From assembly GCA_013423325.1 (NCBI GenBank), contig BLJB01000051.1:1-64000 (forward strand): a DNA stretch of 64,000 bases. Reading direction: 5' to 3'. Both the position numbers and the translations under genes were made by a program. The stretch comes from Usnea hakonensis (taxonomy: Eukaryota > Ascomycota > Lecanoromycetes > Lecanorales > Parmeliaceae). Each line of letters opens with the position of its first letter. The first letter of the stretch is position 1. The notes beneath the pieces are model-generated. The model saw nothing but the letters and a program-made list of their open reading frames with translations, was not told the DNA's origin and searched no databases. This document shows positions 21,060 to 31,768 of this stretch, piece by piece.

Positions 21060-22094
21060 CTAGAGCATCCAGGTGTTGAGGGCGATGATCTGGCCCGAGG
21101 CTGTCTTACTACCTGCCGTCACCACATACAATACATTCTCTTCCTCCGCAGACCCCCGTCCAAATCTTGCAGATGTTGGCTGTGATATTTCTAAGCCAGC
21201 CCCCCCAGTGTCTCCCGTGAAGTTTCTCTGGTTTCCTTCAACAGAAACCTGAGTCACTACGTCCGGATGAGTCGCAATCCATGCGTTACCTGCCCAATCC
21301 ATATCGAAATCATCGACTCTCGCTCGCGGTATTTCTACTCTGGCAATAATATCCACCTCTCCGGTTGCACTACCATCACTGGAGATAGGCACGCGTCCAT
21401 AAGAACCTTGTGCTGAATTGAGGAAGTATAGCGAATTTTTAAAGGTTCGGATACCATTGATTCCCATAGGGAAAGAGGTTGACCAATTTGAGAAGAGGGG
21501 GTCTTGGATAGCAATACTGTAGTCGCCAGTGGTCAGGTTCAACCTCCATACGGCCCCAAGAGTTGAATCCGCGATGAGAAGGAGATCTGGTGATCCATCC
21601 AGAGTTGTTGCACCGTTGAGGGCACCAGCCTCTGGTATTGAAGAGATAATCTTCGCGGTCGGTGTAGAAGTAGTCAAATCAACGGACCAAACGTGAAATG
21701 TTCCTGGAACTGCCTGATATGTGACAGTCGACCAATTCCCAGTGACCACCGCGAAGACATCTGGAGCAATTTCTGCTATGCCTGTCGTACTGCTAGCATT
21801 GGGAAAGTGGTATAGAGACCTCGGCGGTTGGCCTCGTTTACTTGGATCAATGTTGTAAATCGTTGGCTGGCTAGTCACGCTTAGAACGAGCTGTCCGTTC
21901 GAACGGGGGGCGAGGTTCTCGAGTGTGGTCCGCTCCTCGAACTGGTAGACCATGCGCACAGCAGATCTTGGGGCAGAGACAGTGTTGACAGGGTCATCGG
22001 AGACTTGAATTACCAGCTGACTAGCTGAGGAAGATGTTGGACCCGTCAGAGCGCTGAAAGGAGCGAGGAACAATGAAAGAAATGGTCTGACCAT
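21060..22094 (-). CDS. secreted SMP-30/gluconolactonase-like six-bladed beta-propeller
   Basis: Single exon, 344 aa from ATG 22094 (MVRPFLSLFLAPFSALTG is a signal peptide). Blade-like segments recur: LENLAPRSNGQLVLSV, IAEIAPDVFAVVTGNW, FHVWSVDLTTSTPTAKII, LNGATTLDGSPDLLLIADS followed by TLGAVWRLNLTTGDY, GINGIRTFKNSLYFLNSAQG and VDDFDMDWAGNAWIATHP. Five or so NxS/T sites support secretion. This is the SMP-30-like family that also includes the fungal hetero-Diels-Alderases of meroterpenoid pathways (EupF, AsR5), but no polyketide synthase or terpene genes lie nearby in this window. A lactonase/hydrolase or a pericyclase role are both possible; I cannot choose. Confidence 0.75.
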   Translation of the reverse strand: MVRPFLSLFLAPFSALTGPTSSSASQLVIQVSDDPVNTVSAPRSAVRMVYQFEERTTLENLAPRSNGQLVLSVTSQPTIYNIDPSKRGQPPRSLYHFPNASSTTGIAEIAPDVFAVVTGNWSTVTYQAVPGTFHVWSVDLTTSTPTAKIISSIPEAGALNGATTLDGSPDLLLIADSTLGAVWRLNLTTGDYSIAIQDPLFSNWSTSFPMGINGIRTFKNSLYFLNSAQGSYGRVPISSDGSATGEVDIIARVEIPRARVDDFDMDWAGNAWIATHPDVVTQVSVEGNQRNFTGDTGGAGLEISQPTSARFGRGSAEEENVLYVVTAGSKTASGQIIALNTWML

Positions 22095-22290
22095 TCTTAT
22101 CGAGAGCTTGAGAAAATACGCTAGCAGAAGCAGTTGATAGCGCTCAGGATAAATAGCTTTCAAGGCCGAGGATGGGTATGTTTGTGGTCGTACAATTGAT
22201 CCAACGGCAGCGGTTTATATATCAGAGAAGGTGGGCCGTACAAATCGAAGTAGACAGCCGTACTCACACCCGCGCTTAACTCGGCGCCCG

Positions 22291-22700
22291 TTGTGAAGCA
22301 GTAGCTCCTTAACGGACCATCTGTGAGGTAAGGCAGCGCCCTGAAATCGAACTCCGACGCGTCCGAATAAGGATGATTTCGCATATACCAATTATGATCA
22401 GCAATCCCCTTTGGTAACCGCCTTGTACCTTTACCAAAAACTTTCTTAGTCGTCTGGAAAGGGCTGGCGCCTATTGTGAGCCAGTAGCTCCTTAACGGAC
22501 CATTTGTGAGGTAGGGATATATCAGCGTCTGAATATGAGACAAAAATTGGGAGTGAGATTGAACTTCGACGCATGCGAACAGTACCATTTCGTCGCATAC
22601 ACCTGTTGTGACCAGCAGTCCCCTTTGATAAAAGCCTGTACTTACTAAAAATGGTCACAGTCCTCTCAAAAGCACTCTGGAAAGGGCTGGTAACTGTTCG
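22291..22700. repeat. diverged non-coding tandem duplication, 182-bp offset
   Basis: AGTAGCTCCTTAACGGACCAT occurs at about 22300-22320 and 22483-22503. The two units share further blocks in the same order: CGACGC(G/A)TCGAA-like, GATCAGCAATCCCCTTTG versus GACCAGCAGTCCCCTTTG, and CTGGAAAGGGCTGG. The second unit is about 40 bp longer before the last block. The GGCGCCCGTTGTGAAG just before unit 1 matches the end of that unit, hinting at a third partial copy. Confidence 0.8.
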
Positions 22701-24056
22701 AGTACCAATGTCAAGTCGAATCTTTGGTGAGCTACCGAGATAAGGTCGTCATGGACACTAACTCACAATGCTGAAAGAGACATTTTCACACACTGCGGAG
22801 ATCGGAGCATTCGGAGTTCAAATTTTCAAGCACCAAGCTTAGACGTCCGCAAAATGGAACCGGCTGCTGGCGGCTGCGGCCAATACAGGTGCCAATCACT
22901 ACTCAACGGATCCCAAAGGAAACCAAATTGGCGATTGGTTCTACCTACTGCCCGTCTGATTTAGTGAAAGTGGGTGACAAGTTGGAGACATCTGGACAGC
23001 CCAGCTCATGCTTTTCACGGATCCTCATGATGGATGTTCGTCGACGTTTGGAGCGGTAATTGGATTAGACAGTGAAGCTAGAGCGACTATAATATCCTGC
23101 ACGATGTTATCTGTACTCCGAGAAAAGATCAAAACACCGAACAATACTTTAGACACCGACTATCGTCAAATATTCATACTCAGCTTAGCCTGAAAACGTA
23201 GCATTGATAGAGAAAGGTGAAAATGCCACACTATCAATATCGAACTATGGCCGAACACTGAAAAGAAACAGGGAGACGCTCCTAAAGAGGATACTAGTTT
23301 CAATGATAACGGGAATCTATATCGAGGTATATCAGGCTTGGATATCTTACCTTGACTCATGCATGTGGCCTATTCGTTGGGTAGCTAAGGCGAGGTGATC
23401 AGAAGGCAGAGTGAGTATCAAAGGTAAGAGGTATGTAGTATGTGGTACTTTTAGGGCTCGGGAAAGTCGGGTCGCTTCATCTTTCGTCACACTAAAGTAG
23501 GACTGGGGGTTCGAGGGTCAGTGATTCACTGATTCCACAGGTTCGCCTATCGCCTATAGCATCCTCCTTCATCATCCATGCATTGAGTAGCAAAAAGGTG
23601 TGTCCCTTTGGTTGTCAACCCGCCTCGACTAGCATACCGAATCTCTGGACTTTACTTCTTGGTACTTATCCCGACTCTCTAACATCCCCTCATGAAGCTG
23701 TTCAGGAAAGGGCTATATCCGCGCTCAAATACCGTTGTGCCGGTTCTCTTCTGCACACCGCACGGTAAAGAACTTAGTGAGAAGACTTTGCCATAGTCTC
23801 CAGGTGCGCTCACTGAGAATGGGAAGAGGAGTCGAAGACCGTACGCTCTCCGTCCGTACTTCAAATTATAATGATCAAACCAGACCTGAAAGTATCGTAT
23901 TTCGATTCATGATCACCTCTAAAATCTCGAATACATCAAGCTTAGGACTTGAGTACTTTATCGATTGGGTACCTAGATTCTTATCCCCTGCGGCACTGCA
24001 GAAAGCCGATAAAATTAGAGACAAGGAGCCGTACGAGGATAAAAAAGTGAAAGCTA

Positions 24057-24190
24057 AGCTCGCCAAGCCAAAAATAAACCGCACATATTTGTAGCAACAC
24101 TTACTCAACTTGATCACGAATGCCTTGATCAAAGGACTTTTGGTTTAGAAGCAAGAGTCAGTCTGCAATTTATATTTGGCTTGGCGAGCT
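24057..24190. repeat. inverted repeat, 22-bp arms
   Basis: AGCTCGCCAAGCC plus AAAAATAAA at 24057-24078 is matched by its reverse complement at 24169-24190 with one mismatch; the loop is about 90 bp. It could form a hairpin or be the ends of a small non-autonomous element. No clear target-site duplication was found. Confidence 0.7.
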
Positions 24191-24458
24191 AAGGTATTTG
24201 TTTACAAGCTAACGGCTAAAATTCGGTTGATATTCAACAGGCTGTACCAAAGGTCCAAAACTTATTACGGAGTACTAAAGTACCTTATTTCACAGCTGCC
24301 TTTTTGAGTTAAAAGAGCTGCTGATCTACGGGGTTTCCCACTCCCAGTCATCTCCAAATCCACGTGCGCTGTCCACGTTTCTGTTCTACAGGTACTCGTA
24401 CCTAGCAGGTAGCAGCAGTCTATCGTCATGTCGAAGCATCGACAAAGGCACTTGCAGA

Positions 24459-25737
24459 ATGTCTTCGGAAGAAGCCGAGTTGCTCTCCAAGACAAGACAT
24501 ATAAAGATGCACTCCGTGCCGGTGACCATTTGCATTTGCCATTCCTTCTTCGCCAAGTACCAATACCTCACCGTTGCAATGCTCTCTTTAATCTTGCTAT
24601 GGTTTGTTGCAGCAAGCGCATTGTTCCCAACGAGCGTAGCGGATAATTCCAGAGCATCAACCTCTTACATCAACTACACAACGGTGACGGGATACTTCTT
24701 ACAAGATGAGCCCTCGACCAATGCGAGCACGTTCAATTTCATGACCACTAACTTTGGCCTCATCAATCGCACATATCCGGCCGATGCCACCCTCCATTCC
24801 CACCAAAATCTGACTCAATGGCAGCGCTTCAAGCACCAAGTAACCCAGCTCAATCGCGAGGCTCCGCGTGGTATCGAATACAAACTGCTCTATATGGGTC
24901 GACACGGTGACGGTTACCACAATGATGCGCAGGCTTACTACGGCACGCCCGCATGGAACTGCTATTACTCCGAGCAGGACGGAAACAGCACCGTCACATG
25001 GTCCGATGCCCACCTATCGCCACTGGGAGTCACCCAGGCCTTAGCCGTCAACGGATTCTGGGAGTCAGAGATCAAGAATCAGAAGATCCCCACGCCTCAG
25101 AGCTACTACACAAGTCCGCTGACAAGGTGCCTTCAAACGGCAAACTACACCTTCAACGGCCTTGATTTGCCGGCCAAACACCCTTTCAAACCGCTAGTCA
25201 AGGAGTATTTCCGCGAAGGTATCAGCGGACATACGTGCGATCGGCGCAGCAACGAGACTTATATCCACAATCTTTTCCCAAGCTACAGGATCGAGCCTGG
25301 TTTCACTCCAGAGGACGAGCTCTGGGTAGCTCTCCACAGCGAGACCAGCACAGACCAAGCCGTCCGGTCCAAAAGGGTCCTTGACAGCGTCTTCTCCACG
25401 GACAGCAGCACCTACATCTCCATTACGAGTCATTCAGGCGAAATCGGCTCCATATTGAGTGGTCAGTCTGCTCCGCCTGGAACCCCCCCACCCCTAATAC
25501 CGTTAACACGCCCACTAACTGCAATTCGTACGTACAGTCCTGGGCCATCAGCTGTTCGGATTAAGCACCGGTGCTGCGATCCCCGTCCTTGTGAAAGCTC
25601 AGACCATAGAAGGCTCAGCGGCCCCGACGGCACTCCAGCCGTACACCGCGCTTTGCACGTGTACGTCGCCGCCTGCGGTGACCGCCACCACTTCCATCTG
25701 TGCATACGCGCCGGCCGAGACATCGCCGGGTATCTAG
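24459..25737 (+). CDS. histidine phosphatase superfamily (phosphoglycerate-mutase-like) secreted/membrane protein
   Basis: Two exons (24459-25461, 25538-25737; 76-nt intron) give about 400 aa. The catalytic motif YMGRHGDG (RHG) and the second catalytic His in SHSGEIG place it in the histidine phosphatase superfamily, branch 1; SPLTRCLQTA carries the conserved substrate-pocket Arg. A hydrophobic segment MLSLILLWFVAASALFPTSV is a signal peptide or anchor: ATG 24579 would give a clean signal peptide, whereas 24459 (used here) adds 40 residues and would make a type II membrane protein. Several N-glycosylation sites follow. The intron gives SVLGHQLFGLSTGAAIPVLV and a natural TAG. The C-terminal ~40 residues are Thr/Ala/Cys-rich. 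Substrate unknown. Confidence 0.85.
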
Positions 25738-26780
25738 ATTAAGTAATTTTGTCATAAAAGGTCCAAATCGATGAGTTCATGGTCAAAAAGTCTTCTTCCT
25801 TCCCTCGCAGTCTCAAGATATTCTTCATGTCATTGTACTAATTTCGTAAGAACCCCGAAACCCAAGAAATCCTCATCCATCACCAGACATATATCCCCCC
25901 CAAATCCTCATAAACCCACCCCCTCCCATTAAACGTAACCAAGCAACCCTATCCTCCTCCACAGAGACAAAACAGACCCCGGAAACCACTGTCTACAAAA
26001 AACCGTTCTCCAAGCAAGTACCTAAACTTTTACGTCCCCTTTTATCTCCTCTTTCACATTCCCGGTCCAGAGTATAGTGACTTTGGCCCCCACCCTCTAG
26101 GAAATCTATGGGTGGTTCTTTGAATTTTGAGGGTTGAATATGGATATGTCGTTGCTGCGATGTATTATATTTTTGAGATGCGAGGGATTTACGTGCGAGG
26201 GGCTGGGGGAATCGGAGTTGGGAAGGGGGGGAAGAGGAAGGGAAGGGAAGGGACAGGAGATATTCGGGAGAAGAGGGGTCTGTTGAATATCGTTCTGATT
26301 GGGCTTTATGGGCTATGGGTTGGTGGAAGGTAGGGAAGGGGGGGGTAATTGTGTAACAGGGGGAGGTGGTGGGGGGCAGGGAGATGGACCATATTGTGGT
26401 TTGGGATCGTACTTGAGTGAGGAAGGTGAAAGGGGGGCCCCAATGATTGCAGTAGGGGGAATTTAGAGGTTCGACTCAGGTTTGCATAGCGCGCGGTACC
26501 CATACGAACATGTCGATTGTGGCTAGGCCAGTTGTAATATTCTTTGACATACGCATTCGATGATAGACTTGCTTCTCTGGCAACATGACCAAGTAAAGAG
26601 CTTCGAAAGTACCGAAAATTTTGTTGGATAGCTCACATCACTCATGTGTCAACTAGCTGCCCAACGGAAATGGTCGCAATGGCTTTCCCAGCAGGGGCGC
26701 CTCGATCTGCTGCGTGCGCAATTATGCTCGATTCTTCTGCCACCTTGCTGCATCCGAGCCTTGGTTGTGTGGGTCTCCAT
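25738..26780. other. low-complexity intergenic region with strand-composition switch
   Basis: About 25850-26110 is pyrimidine-rich (many CCCC runs), then 26110-26460 is strongly G-rich with GGGAA repeats (26226-26252). No gene is seen. The G-runs are listed separately. Confidence 0.6.
26319..26381 (+). repeat. G-run cluster, potential G-quadruplex
   Basis: Several runs of three to nine guanines separated by short loops (GGGAAGGGGGGGGG, then GGGGGAGGTGGTGGGGGGCAGGG). The composition satisfies the usual G3+ loop 1-7 pattern; folding is not shown. Confidence 0.6.
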
Positions 26781-27947
26781 TCAAACTTCATTGGCGCCTA
26801 CGAACAAGGCGCACCCAGGAACGATAGCTGAAACCGCATCCGATACGTCCTCAAGGCTTTGCGAAGTCGGCATCAAAGCTCTGTCCTTCTCCACAATAGC
26901 TCGAACATACGGAGACACCATCCGAGGATCGTCGTGAGTGACCTTGATATCTTTGACCTTTTCGCCGGAGAGAGAAGTAGTCACATAGGTGCCCCCTTGT
27001 TGGACGAAACCATGTTTGAAGTCGCGAATGTTCTGTTCATGTTGTACGCCCATGAGCGTCAGATGGATTAAACCACCTGTTGGGCGAAGTTTTTCCAAGA
27101 ATGGCTCTACTTGAAAACCATGTCAGGTCCAGCAGTGAACCTACAGTTTTGTACCCTTGACATTGTGCTTAGCTTGGGAGCCAACGATCCGAGACTTGTA
27201 TGACTTGAGCGGGACGTAGGGCGATATTCGAGTGATATATTCTGGCGGATTGAAAAAGGTGAAGCACGGAGCGACACGAGGAGTCCAGGCAACTGGCCTC
27301 ATATAATGCAAAAGATAGGGTCAACCCACTCTAAGTTTGGAATCATCAGCATTGAGCCTCGATTCCGTGAAGTCCAGGACCACACCCTCAAGGCAGGAAA
27401 CCCTACCGATTGGGGTTGCCCTTCGGGGGAATAGAAAAGATTCCACCACGACGACCATATATCTATGCGGTATGGTCTAGATTCAGGGCTCATTCTCAAA
27501 ACCAATTTGTGAATCATGGTGAGCCGGCCGTAGGAAGCACTGTAGTTAGGGTATAAGGATCTATTGGCAACGAAGTAGAATCCGAACGGCTTCTTTCCCA
27601 TGCCATCGTGCGCGAAATGCTGAATGTCACCCAACCTGTCAAATGAACGAATGAAAAGCGTAACAAATCACAATAGTTTCATGGTAGATGGTTCTGCAGG
27701 TACTTAAAAGAGCAGAATCAATGACTCCAATGTGCTTGGCCTCTTCTGCCATGATGGGCGGTTTAGAGCCCAAGGAATCATTCGCCTGGCTGATATTCAT
27801 CTCGCAATTGAGGACATTCATATAGATTATGCACCTGAGTTCGAAAGGGAGTTTAGCCACTGTACCACATGGCTCGTCTGGCTTGGGCCTAGCTCGAGAA
27901 GTAAAATTGAAATAATTAAAGATGCCAAAGGTGAAGATTCCAGACAT
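26781..27947 (-). pseudogene. decayed F-box-like family paralogue
   Basis: Three pieces in order match the intact-looking neighbour at 28207-29438: (1) 27945-27640 with KLPFELRCIIYMNVL and STCRTIYHET; (2) 27634-27310 with DIQHFAHDG, ASYGRLTMIHKLVLRM and VGFPALR; (3) 27110-26781 with VEPFLEKLRPTGGL and HEQNIRDFKHGFVQQGGTY. Three lesions separate them: a stop/frame break near 27640; a one-base loss near 27380-27388, after which the conserved VLDFTESRLNADDSKLR is in another frame; and the acceptor before VEPFL reads CAA instead of CAG (27111). The last would be a G-to-A change on the coding strand. Sequencing error or unusual splicing could explain one lesion but hardly all. Confidence 0.55.
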
Positions 27948-28206
27948 GACCACGCGCTCAATGAATTTTCTTCGTCCAATGAACCAGAAGAGATGAAAAT
28001 TGAGTGACTGTGAAATACAGCAAAGTAAAGCTTTATGTACGGAGTGTGGTAAGGTATGGGAGTCTGTACGGAGTATCCCTCGTACGTACCTTGCTTTACA
28101 GCCACGTGCTAAGGTACCGCACTTCGTACCTAGGCGACCATATCCTTGTGCAAATCACTCCTTCTATCTAAAAGCACAAGACCACGTCTGGCTAATTAAG
28201 CCTTCT

Positions 28207-29438
28207 CTATCTATCCAAAATCGACGCCCTTTCCCTCTGAAGAATGTCTCGAACACCTTTCGAGACTGCAGGTAGTCCTTTGAGGGACATTGTATCTTGT
28301 GTAATGGCATTGTTTCCATAATCCGACGTCATGAACGTCCCTCCCTCTTTAAGGAAACCATGCTTGAAGTCAATCAGGTTCTGCTCATGCATCACACTGA
28401 CGATCCAGAGGCGTTGCAATCCGCCAAACGGGCGTAGCTTTCTCAAGATCGGCTCGACCTAGAATAGATTCAGCACGTGACGAATGGTAGCACTGACAGT
28501 AAAAGAAGGTACGTACTCTTAGCTTGCTCCAGTCTGAGGCGTTGAGTCCCCAATCGGAGAAATCCAGGCATAGGTTTTCCAGCATTGGGAATATGGGAGA
28601 TTGATGCTCCCATGGTTGGCAGAAAATCTCTGCCCAGTATGACCAGATGGCTTCTTGCCCGTCGAGTTTGTCATTTAAGTGGCGGCACGAACCCGATCTA
28701 TTCAATGCATCCAACTTCAGAACTACGGATCGAAGCATTAGCAGTCTTCCCTAAGCTTGTAGTTAGCGCGGTCTCTCTGAGGGTGTTGACAGGACTCAAA
28801 AGACACATCTGGCGGATACAGAAATCAAGCTGTCACAGGGCAAGTCTTAAGACTCAGATCTTGGTATTAGAAAGGAACAATGAAATGGGAATCACGTACA
28901 TAACTATCGAACGAGTGTCCACGTCCACTACTACCGTAGCGGACTCCAGAAAGCCGGCAAAGCTCGCCGAAAGCAAACGTTGATATTTGTCTTGGGGCGC
29001 TAAAGACGAAGCGGTTGTTGCCGTACAAGATTGGAAAGGTCTCTTCGTAAATTGCACGACTTGTTCTCAAGATAGCCGCATCAATATCATCCACGGGTGG
29101 ACAAGTGGCTACCATCAAATGTTGTCGTCATGAAGTGGGATGCGTTGTCTACCTCCGTCTCCTGTGCATTTTTTCAAGTCAGATTTTCTTATAGGTAGAC
29201 AATTAAGACGTCTCGAAAGTAGACCAGGTCAAGTAAATGTTGATATGTGTTTTGCGAATCAAGGATGGTATCAAAGAGAAGGGATTATTCGGGATGTGTA
29301 CGTACAGATCCTAGAACATTGTTCCAGACCATGATTCGAAGCTCGCCTGGAAGCTTAGAGAAGGTCCCATACGAAGATGCTATGTGATGTCAGTTGTCCG
29401 CTATCAGTACCATTAAGATTACACCCACTCAAATCCAT
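28207..29438 (-). CDS. F-box-like fungal protein (paralogue of the decayed copy)
   Basis: Proposed exons: 29423-29438, ~29302-29379, 28900-~29106, 28517-28750, 28207-28458. The last three are well supported: FDSY|GRLLMLRSVVLKLD and SKLR|VEPILRKLRPFGGL join across introns with good GTACGT donors and CTTAG/TCTAG acceptors. The F-box-like KLPGELRIMVWNNVLGS lies upstream (~29310-29370); its link to TCPPVDDIDAAILRTSRAIYEET requires a ~190-nt intron and a weak GTAG acceptor, so the 5' part is uncertain. The HEQNLIDFKHGFLKEGGTF block is shared with the neighbour at 26781. Function unknown; possible SCF adaptor or orphan family. Confidence 0.55.
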
Positions 29439-31115
29439 TTTGCTGGAAGACTATGTCTCTGACAGTGATTTCTGAGCCATCTCTGGCGGTTGATATCGAT
29501 GTCAGTCTTTGCGGGTTTATATACATCAAAGGTGGGAGATCATGTGTTCGGGACTCCGGTAGCTCATTCGGTAGGACCAATCGGAATTGTATCCCAAGTT
29601 GGACGTGTTAAGAGAATCTGGAGGCTCTTGTTCAACTTAGTCTGCCAATCCGCAGATATCACCATGTATTAGAGACTGAGTCTTTGTTCCGATTGGCTCC
29701 TGTGATTAGTGCTCACACAGATTTTCACTATCTGACTCAAACCCGTAGCCTTCATCTTGCACGACACAAATCGAATCTGATGAATATTGAAACAAGTTCA
29801 ACACCACGTCTCTCTATTCTCGAAGTCTTTTTTCGGGGACTGGGTAAGCTTCCCAAATGTAGCCCATCCTGCCGCACTGTAGTCATTGTGATGCATGATA
29901 CTGTTGCTCTTCAGGTTGAAGGTCAACATCACTAGACTTAGCTATTGTATGATCTGGGAATTCCATTATCAGACTGGTCTATTGACTAGTTGCCATCCCA
30001 GAAGATTGGTAATTGGTGTTGTTCGTGGAAGCTGCGATTTGCGCTAGGCGTACGTGGTCATTCACGAATAAAAAGGAATTGAGAAGGAACCATATAGGCA
30101 AAGAATTGCGAGGTTGGTGTGTTTAAGACATCAATAGAGATACCAATAGCCATATTGCCAGCATGACTGGGACTCCAGAGACCAGCTTCGCTGTCCACAA
30201 ACAAGGTACAAAGCCAGTTTTAAAAAAATAATATATAAGATATTAAAGTAGCCGCCAATAGAGGCTGGCTTCTCTCGCAGGGAAATTCCGAAATAGTGGG
30301 GCTATCTGGACTGAGTTATAGAAGGTAGAAGAAAGGTAGAAAAGACAGACATCATGTAAGCATAGGATTGTATGAGAGCCTCAAGCATGTCGAAGACAAG
30401 TTGTCCATCTTGCTATGTCTTCATACCTCGGAACCGGGAAAACACCCTGTAGCCGCTGAGCACTTAGTCAACGTCCTTTCATTCATCTTGAGTACTTTCT
30501 ATTGATAATCGTGTTATTCATCTGGCGCTCATAAGGACAAGGACAACCTCCGATACTCCAGTAGCGCATTGTAAGGATCAGGCTAGCTGAGATTGTGGAG
30601 GAGGTGGCTTGAGAGGTGGCTTGAGAGGTGGCATTTGGTCCACTTCTTATCATTTCCACAGGTGAGCGCTCCTCTTAACCTTCATAAGGAAGCTGATGAC
30701 AGATGAGAATCCGACATGACAGATTGACAAATTGTCTACTTTTCAAACATCAAACACGATACTGTTGATTTACGGATCGTATGAGGGAAACATGGAATCA
30801 AAGATCTGTTTCGTTTCATTTGCAAACACTTTAGTGTATCGGCCAAAGTACGTACTTCACAGTTCATCAAAGTTTGTAACGGAAGGAATGGAAGCCAGAG
30901 ATGGGTTTAACGGGCCGTTCCGAGAGTCAATTAAAGCCGACAGCCGATATCAGATCGTCATTCCCATCTTGTCCCCTCTTCTTTTAATCTTCTTTTATGT
31001 CTTGATGCTGAGTCTGACGGATCTTTCAGAACATCGTTAAAGTACTTTGACCGAATACCTCTTCCTATTGCTCCCCGTACTTCAATTTTTCCTCATAATT
31101 CAACGTACTTCAACA
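29439..31115. other. intergenic, no gene supported
   Basis: 1.68 kb with only short frames. An 83-codon plus-strand frame ending at 29935 and a 102-codon one ending at 31040 have no domains or splice partners that I could support. A GAGGTGGCTT triplet repeat lies near 30600-30633. Confidence 0.45.
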
Positions 31116-31768
31116 ATGGCCGCACCACCTGAGCGAACGCTCCAAGATCTCAACGGAGTATGGACAATGGTTCGCTCCTCCAGACCTGTTACCTCCTCCC
31201 ATACTGACATAACCCTCAGAACAAATCCCTCTCCGATGATTATGACCGCATCCTCCAAATGGTAGCCTTCCTCCACTTCCTTCATCGCAACCAGCTCTCC
31301 ATCTGACCACCCAACCAGCAAGGCGTATCCTGGTTCCTCCGCAAAGCCATATCCTATGCCACCATCACCCTCACCATCAAAGAATACGTCGATGACACCG
31401 CTGAAAAATACACCCACATCGACATCTCACAGGTAGCTACCGGCGGCGTTGGCGGCTCGACGGAAAACCGCACTCTGGACTACACCTGGAGGGATCATGA
31501 AGATAAGATATTTGGTAAAGTGAAGGGCCGGAGTCGGTGGGTCAAATTGGAGGATATTGATGGGGACGACTTTTTGAAGACAGGGTTTGACGATATGGAG
31601 GGGGAGCATGTGCAGGCTTTGGCGGAGAGCATTGACAAGGGGTGGACGGCCGATCAGGTATGGGGTTTCGAGGAGGTGAATGGCGAGAGGCGTTATGTGA
31701 GACATGTTATCGTGAAGAAGGGGGAGGATTGGAAGATGGCGAGGCTGGTGTACGATTACAAAGGGTGA
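31116..31768 (+). CDS. conserved fungal protein, calycin/lipocalin-like, unknown function
   Basis: Three exons (31116-31169, 31220-31261, 31319-31768) give 181 aa; the middle exon is only 42 nt and all junctions fall between codons. The result reads MAAPPERTLQDLNGVWTM, NKSLSDDYDRILQM, QGVSWFLRKAISYATITLTI, a uniform small globular protein without signal peptide. The alternating beta pattern and GVW near the N-terminus suggest a lipocalin-like barrel, as in many short fungal hypothetical proteins; this fold is inferred. Start chosen at the first ATG, with CAACA before it. Likely cytosolic. Confidence 0.8.

Larger units (their letters stand above)
22095..24458. other. gene-poor region with repeats
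   Basis: 2.36 kb without a supported gene. It contains a diverged tandem duplication (22291-22700) and a 22-bp inverted repeat (24057-24190), listed separately. Open frames here are short and cross the repeats. It may hold remnants of mobile elements, but no transposase or reverse-transcriptase motif is visible. Confidence 0.5.

Noticed and set aside
22160..22588. 142-codon minus-strand open frame with an internal repeat
   Set aside because: The repeated peptide only reflects the non-coding tandem duplication, and the two copies shift frame relative to each other nearby.
29490..29935. Two short plus-strand frames that could be exons of one gene
   Set aside because: No plausible splice junction or domain supports a join.
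30732..31040. 102-codon plus-strand frame with a hydrophobic C-terminus
   Set aside because: Hydrophobicity comes from a T-rich stretch; no homology-like motifs.
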